Shown here one piece after another: positions 53,063-56,650 of a stretch of DNA of 56,650 nucleotides (the stretch's first letter is position 1; the number at the start of each line of letters is the position of its first letter). Origin of the DNA: Phycisphaerae bacterium (GTDB taxonomy: Bacteria; Planctomycetota; Phycisphaerae; Sedimentisphaerales; UBA12454); contig JAPLMW010000077.1 in assembly GCA_026386845.1 (NCBI GenBank), forward strand, positions 1 to 56,650. Reading direction: 5' to 3'. Under the pieces are notes generated by a model, which had not been told where the DNA came from, searched no databases, and worked only from the letters and a program-made list of their open reading frames with translations. Both the position numbers and the translations under genes were made by a program.

Positions 53063-53999
53063 ACGACTCTTTCAATTGCGACATAATGGCCTGAACAATA
53101 CTTTTTTTGTCGAGTCCATACAAAGATTGGATATTATCTCTTCCTCCATACTTATAACAATACCCTGTTTTGAAATTCATTCCTATTCGTTTTACAGGTT
53201 TAAGCAACTGATTATCACACAATACTTCACAGACAGCGCTTCCCAAGCCACCGGGCAAGGTATGTTCCTCGAGAGTCACGATCTGTGCTGCATCTTTGAC
53301 TTTATTCACAAAAAGATCCTCGTTTATCGGAAACATATATACATCCACTACACCTGCTTTGATGCCGTTTTTCTTTAAATCTTCGCTGACATGGAGCGCA
53401 CGATGAACCATATTCCCAGTCGCTACAATACATACATCTGAACCAGATGCAAGTTCTGTTATACCAGTTGAAAAATCAGTGTTTTTATCATAGATAGTCG
53501 GCAGTACTTTCCTGTCCAGACGAACATAATTGGGATGGTCCAGTTTACACGACATATCAGCAAAGGCCTTTGCCATAACCGAATCAGTTGCATTATATAT
53601 CTTCAAGTTCGGCAAAATACGCAAAACAGAAAGATCATCAACCGCATGATGTGTAGGACCTGAATCATCGTAGCTTACTCCTGCACCAACACCAACAAGA
53701 GTAACAGGAAGATTCATGGAAGCCAGGTTGACCCGCGTATGTTCATAGCATCGCAGCGCAATAAATGGTGCAATCGCATATACAAATGCCTTCTTGCCGC
53801 TTAAAACTAACCCAGAGGCAACAGCAACACCCTGCTGTTCGGCAATTCCGACATCGATATATTGTGCTGATAGCTCTATTTTGAATTTATCAAGAGCTGG
53901 CGCCCCCATATCTGCTATCACGAGAACAACATCTTTGTCCTGCTTGGCAATCTCATAAATCCTGTCCCAAAACGCATCGCGTTGTGATATTTTTTCCAT
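53046..53999 (-). CDS. Transketolase, C-terminal section (split enzyme, beta chain)
   Basis: With the next gene this forms a two-chain transketolase-like TPP enzyme. The 317-residue protein starts at ATG 53999, with AAGGG nine bases upstream (the frame is open to a TTG at 54005). It has the pyrimidine-binding domain (YIDVGIAEQQGVAVASGLVL, with the catalytic Glu54) and the transketolase-C domain (TLEEHTLPGGLGSAVCEVL). DSGPTHHAVDDLSVL matches the DXS/transketolase group. Split transketolases are common in surface-sugar and antibiotic loci, where they may supply sedoheptulose 7-phosphate or move two-carbon units. Confidence 0.9.
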   Translation of the reverse strand: MEKISQRDAFWDRIYEIAKQDKDVVLVIADMGAPALDKFKIELSAQYIDVGIAEQQGVAVASGLVLSGKKAFVYAIAPFIALRCYEHTRVNLASMNLPVTLVGVGAGVSYDDSGPTHHAVDDLSVLRILPNLKIYNATDSVMAKAFADMSCKLDHPNYVRLDRKVLPTIYDKNTDFSTGITELASGSDVCIVATGNMVHRALHVSEDLKKNGIKAGVVDVYMFPINEDLFVNKVKDAAQIVTLEEHTLPGGLGSAVCEVLCDNQLLKPVKRIGMNFKTGYCYKYGGRDNIQSLYGLDKKSIVQAIMSQLKESYVCKK

Positions 54000-54041
54000 A
54001 AGCAATAACCCTTCATTATATTTTTAATACAAAGAATGATC

Positions 54042-54878
54042 CTATAAATATTGTAACTCTGCCTTAGCTGAGTGCACATCTTCTTCGCTGGTAGGTGGTA
54101 CACCATGCCACAGAGGTTTATCGCACATAAACGACACACCTTTACCTTTAACCGATTTGGCTATGACTACAAGAGGTCTGGAAGATTGCCTGGACCGCAC
54201 GCCTTTAAGAACACCCAGTATCTCTTCAAAAGAATGTCCGTCAATAGAAACTGCATTCCACCCAAAGGACTTCCATTTTTCCTCCAAAGGCTCCAACTGC
54301 AGCATATTCTCTGTAAAATTTGTTACGCCAAGATAATTTCTGTCAACAATAGCGACCAGATTATTCAATTTATTGTGATTGGCAAACATCGCAGCCTCCC
54401 AGATGGAGCCTTCATAACATTCCGCATCACCAAGCAAAGCATACACCATATGAAGTTCGCTGTTTAGCTTGGCTGCCAAAGCTATTCCGGTAGCAATCCC
54501 AAATCCCATACCCAGTGAACCGGAAGTTATTTCAGCTCCCGGCACACTATGCTGGAGATGAACACCAAACTTACCCTCCGCCTTACAAAAACCGCCAATA
54601 TCCTCCTTCGGAAAATAACCGACATCTGCCAAAATAGGATATAACAGTACACTGGCCTGCCCCTTGCTCATTATAAACCTGTCTCGACCTTCCCATGACG
54701 GGTTTTTAGGATCATACCTGAGAATCCCCCCATGATATAAAGCTACTAATATTTCCACGCTGGAGAAAGCTGATGTTACATGACCGGTTCTGGCTTCACA
54801 GCACATATCTAAAAGCACCTTACGGATCTCACTTGCCTTTTGCTGCAGTTCCCTAATATTTTTCCCATTTACAGTCAT
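54042..54878 (-). CDS. Transketolase, N-terminal section (split enzyme, alpha chain)
   Basis: The 278-residue chain holds the TPP diphosphate-binding domain: CEARTGHVTSAFSSVEILVA, DRFIMSKGQASVLLYPIL, and the metal motif GDAECYEGSIWEAAMFA (about 150-166) with the later Asn. It precedes the C-terminal section by 42 bases. Its ATG overlaps the stop of a 45-residue mini-ORF by ATGA. The length is right for a split transketolase A chain. Partner and position support joint function. Confidence 0.92.
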   Translation of the reverse strand: MTVNGKNIRELQQKASEIRKVLLDMCCEARTGHVTSAFSSVEILVALYHGGILRYDPKNPSWEGRDRFIMSKGQASVLLYPILADVGYFPKEDIGGFCKAEGKFGVHLQHSVPGAEITSGSLGMGFGIATGIALAAKLNSELHMVYALLGDAECYEGSIWEAAMFANHNKLNNLVAIVDRNYLGVTNFTENMLQLEPLEEKWKSFGWNAVSIDGHSFEEILGVLKGVRSRQSSRPLVVIAKSVKGKGVSFMCDKPLWHGVPPTSEEDVHSAKAELQYL

Positions 54879-55012
54879 TTTGTTCTCACTTTCTTATACA
54901 TTACTTTTCCCCAAAGTTTAGGACTCTTGGTGCAAATTGTATCAACATCCATTCCCTGCTCAAGTATAAAATTAGCATTTGCAACTGGTACAGTTTTCGG
55001 GGGGCAGGTCAC
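54875..55012 (-). pseudogene. Orphan 45-codon ORF, probable C-terminal gene remnant
   Basis: The frame runs from GTG 55012 to a stop at 54875 and has protein-like sequence (VANANFILEQGMDVDTIC, then KSPKLWGKVMYKKV). It overlaps the flippase stop by GTGA and the transketolase start by ATGA. No family is recognised. The tight overlaps suggest it is the last part of a once longer operon gene whose front was lost when the neighbouring fusion formed; a genuine small gene is the alternative. Confidence 0.4.
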
Positions 55013-56118
55013 TTAAAGTCAACAGAAAACTTTTTCGGCAGATGTCTGCCGGAAATATGTATAACTGCTCCCGGCAACGAAGAAATCATCAGAAAAACTC
55101 GCTGGCATAACGCTAACGCTAACGCCGCTTCTGGTTCTACGCCGGCAAAATTAATGAACATATATGCCAATAATCCCTCTACTACTACTACACCGCCAAT
55201 ACTAACTGGCACTGAACCTAATACCCATGTCAATGTAAAGAAAACATAATAATATTCCAAACCGACTCCGATTCCAATATTTCTGCCAAGAATCCAAAAT
55301 CCTGTAATCGTCAGTATCAGCAAAAAAAACGTCAAACCAAATGCCGCAATAACCGCCAATGGTTTACTGCAATAAATCACAATCGCATCGTATAGTTTCT
55401 TTAAAGTTTTGGCACTGTAAAAATAAATTTTTGAAAATATTTTTCCGAATATTATCCTGCCGGATTTAAATATAAAAGCTAAAGCCGAAACAACCAATGC
55501 CACAATAACAAACCAAAGTAAAATATTACTATGGTCGCCAACGATTTTGAAAAAATTATCTTCACTAATTTTTCTTCTTGCTTCCGATGTAAGGAAAACG
55601 GCATAGGAAAAAGATGCTACCAGCAAAATGCTGAATAATCCGATTATACGGTCAACAAGCACACTTAATGCGGCCTCAAATCTCTTGTTAGTATGCTGTG
55701 TAACATACCAGGCACGAATTAAATCCCCCCCTACAGAACCTGGCATAAAATTACTGTAAAATAAACCCAAAAAATATAGCCTCACCACTGCAGAAAAACT
55801 TATAATAATTGATTGAGTTCTCAGCAATAGCCACCACCGAAAAGCCAACATTATCTGACCAACAACAAAAATCCCAAATGTTGCTCCAAAAACAAGCGGG
55901 CTTATCCGGCAAAATATTGACAGAAGCTTATCCCATCGCTGATCGCCGCTAAGCCATATCACCCCAAAAACAATGCCTGTTGAAACAACTAATATTCTCA
56001 GTAACAAAAAAGTGTATCTACTCTTCTTTTTTGTCGATTCTGATATCGCCTGATAAACAGCCTGCCGGCTACCAGGATTCACAAAGACGACATCGATATT
56101 GTTGTTATCCAAAGTCAT
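55009..56118 (-). CDS. Flippase-like membrane protein (LPG synthase TM/UPF0104) with fused radical SAM N-terminal fragment
   Basis: The 369-residue protein has about eight membrane helices from residue 36 on and the family motifs NFMPGSVGGDLIRAWYV, VDRIIGLFSILL and VSIGGVVVVEGLLAYMF. These are typical of the lysylphosphatidylglycerol-synthase/AglD flippase-like domain, often linked to glycolipid and polysaccharide assembly. The first 27 residues (IDVVFVNPGSRQAVYQAISES) do not belong to that family. They match the start of the radical SAM gene upstream of it in the locus (DLLLINPGNREQLYQ), so the gene looks like a fusion formed by deletion. A TTG near residue 38 could serve as an alternative start. 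Substrate unknown. Confidence 0.82.
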   Translation of the reverse strand: MTLDNNNIDVVFVNPGSRQAVYQAISESTKKKSRYTFLLLRILVVSTGIVFGVIWLSGDQRWDKLLSIFCRISPLVFGATFGIFVVGQIMLAFRWWLLLRTQSIIISFSAVVRLYFLGLFYSNFMPGSVGGDLIRAWYVTQHTNKRFEAALSVLVDRIIGLFSILLVASFSYAVFLTSEARRKISEDNFFKIVGDHSNILLWFVIVALVVSALAFIFKSGRIIFGKIFSKIYFYSAKTLKKLYDAIVIYCSKPLAVIAAFGLTFFLLILTITGFWILGRNIGIGVGLEYYYVFFTLTWVLGSVPVSIGGVVVVEGLLAYMFINFAGVEPEAALALALCQRVFLMISSLPGAVIHISGRHLPKKFSVDFK

Positions 56119-56186
56119 AATTTTCCCGCTTTTTTTATTGCGTTTGCCGCAATAGACGGATTTTCAAGGCAATACTTTTTTAGCAT
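56115..56186 (-). pseudogene. Orphan 23-codon ORF, probable C-terminal gene remnant
   Basis: Frame from ATG 56186 ends in TGA at 56115, overlapping the start of the fusion gene by ATGA. The sequence (KKYCLENPSIAANAIKKA) looks like the last helix of a cytosolic enzyme. In frame it is open only six codons further upstream before a TAA. It is most likely the tail of a deleted gene. Confidence 0.3.
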
Positions 56187-56247
56187 CACTAATAGGGAGC
56201 ATTACATTTGACCGTTCAGCATAGAAATGTAAAAGTTATTATTTGTC

Positions 56248-56650
56248 TTATGCGTTCGATCCATTTTTTAAAACAGTACTTAATCCTAATAGATACAGTA
56301 ACGATATAATCGGCATCATTAAATTAAGACCGAAGTACATGCGACCGTCAAGACCGCCCATTGATACAGAAATATAGCCCATAGCGATTGAAAAAACTAC
56401 GTAGTAGGTTAAAAAACTTACAAACAAAAAAACTACCGGATTAAAAAATATTTTAGGCCTTTTTATCAAATCGATGATCAGCTTAATTAGTGCAACTACA
56501 AATATCAATACTGTGTACTTTAGAATATATATCAATGACTTCCACTTTGAAAGCAGTGACTTGTGAATAATGAGCGGCGAATTCACAGCATTAGTGTTTG
56601 CAGATAACAACCATGATCTGCCCTCATTCCTGCCACAGTTCATATAATGA
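56248..56650 (-). CDS. Polytopic membrane protein, C-terminal part
   Basis: The frame is open to the window edge, so the 131 or so residues seen are probably only the C-terminal part. They contain three or four membrane helices (LKYTVLIFVVALIKLIIDLI; FNPVVFLFVSFLTYYVVF; LNLMMPIISLLYLLG) separated by a loop with GYISVSMGGLDGRMYFG. The pattern fits the end of a GT-C glycosyltransferase or polysaccharide membrane protein, like the gene at 42675, but no signature motif is visible. It is upstream of the flippase-like gene on the same strand. Confidence 0.6.
   Translation of the reverse strand, partial: HYMNCGRNEGRSWLLSANTNAVNSPLIIHKSLLSKWKSLIYILKYTVLIFVVALIKLIIDLIKRPKIFFNPVVFLFVSFLTYYVVFSIAMGYISVSMGGLDGRMYFGLNLMMPIISLLYLLGLSTVLKNGSNA

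Noticed and set aside
1-56650. CRISPR arrays, rRNA genes, intact tRNA genes, transposases
   Set aside because: I looked for regularly spaced repeats, tRNA cloverleaf patterns and transposase motifs and saw none beyond the tRNA-like arms at 40787-40849.

Overview
The window comes from a flagellated, Gram-negative (diderm) bacterium of moderate GC. An outer-membrane TolC-like lipoprotein and an RND pump show the outer membrane, and a complete flagellar basal-body and export gene set shows motility. A V/A-type (not F-type) ATPase operon sits directly beside the flagellar genes. Together with a surface-protein type module inside FliD, this makes a planctomycete or other PVC-group bacterium (perhaps Phycisphaerae-like) my best guess. 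That assignment is inference at low to moderate confidence, because no rRNA or other marker gene is present.

Region 1 (1-19000), flagellum. The 3' part of fliD lies at the left edge. A long minus-strand operon runs flgB-flgC-fliE-fliF-fliG-fliH-fliI-fliJ-motE-like-motA-motB1-motB2-fliO-fliP-fliQ-fliR-flhB, covering rod, MS ring, switch, export ATPase, stator and export gate. Divergent from flgB is fliK (hook length control), followed by flagellin (fliC) and its chaperone (fliS). I see exact sigma-54 (-24/-12) promoter sequences in front of flgB, in front of fliK and in front of the gene after fliS, and a near match before fliO.

Region 2 (19040-22209). One 1017-residue protein joins TPR repeats, a GT41 (O-GlcNAc-transferase-like) domain, a kinase/phosphotransferase-like domain and a SAM methyltransferase domain. 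It follows fliC-fliS and has its own consensus sigma-54 promoter, so it is most likely a multi-step flagellin (or other flagellar protein) modification enzyme. This is the most unusual system in the window.

Region 3 (22655-31309). A nine-gene V/A-ATPase operon has the same order as the Enterococcus hirae Na+-ATPase operon (F I K E C G A B D). The rotor subunit keeps the Na+ ligand residues. A PomA-like threonine in MotA fits the same picture of sodium bioenergetics.

Region 4 (31521-40714), efflux. A MacA-like adaptor, a separate ATPase and a separate permease are followed by a TolC/NodT-type outer-membrane lipoprotein, an AcrA-type lipoprotein adaptor and an AcrB-type RND pump. A 551-base gene-free stretch follows, with an inverted repeat and tRNA-like arms that may be an old attachment site.

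Region 5 (41266-56650), cell-surface polysaccharide. A WbaP-type initiating sugar-phosphate transferase and a GT-C membrane glycosyltransferase are on the plus strand. On the minus strand are two GT2 glycosyltransferases, a GDP-fucose-synthase-like reductase, an RfbH/E1-type sugar 3-dehydratase, HddC- and HddA-like heptose activation enzymes, a sugar epimerase, a radical SAM protein, a split transketolase, a flippase-like membrane protein and part of another membrane protein. The genes suggest a GDP-activated deoxyheptose or branched deoxysugar. The right end (51279-56186) is scarred: it holds a broken E1-beta gene tail, a radical SAM N-terminus fused to the flippase, and two orphan C-terminal mini-ORFs.
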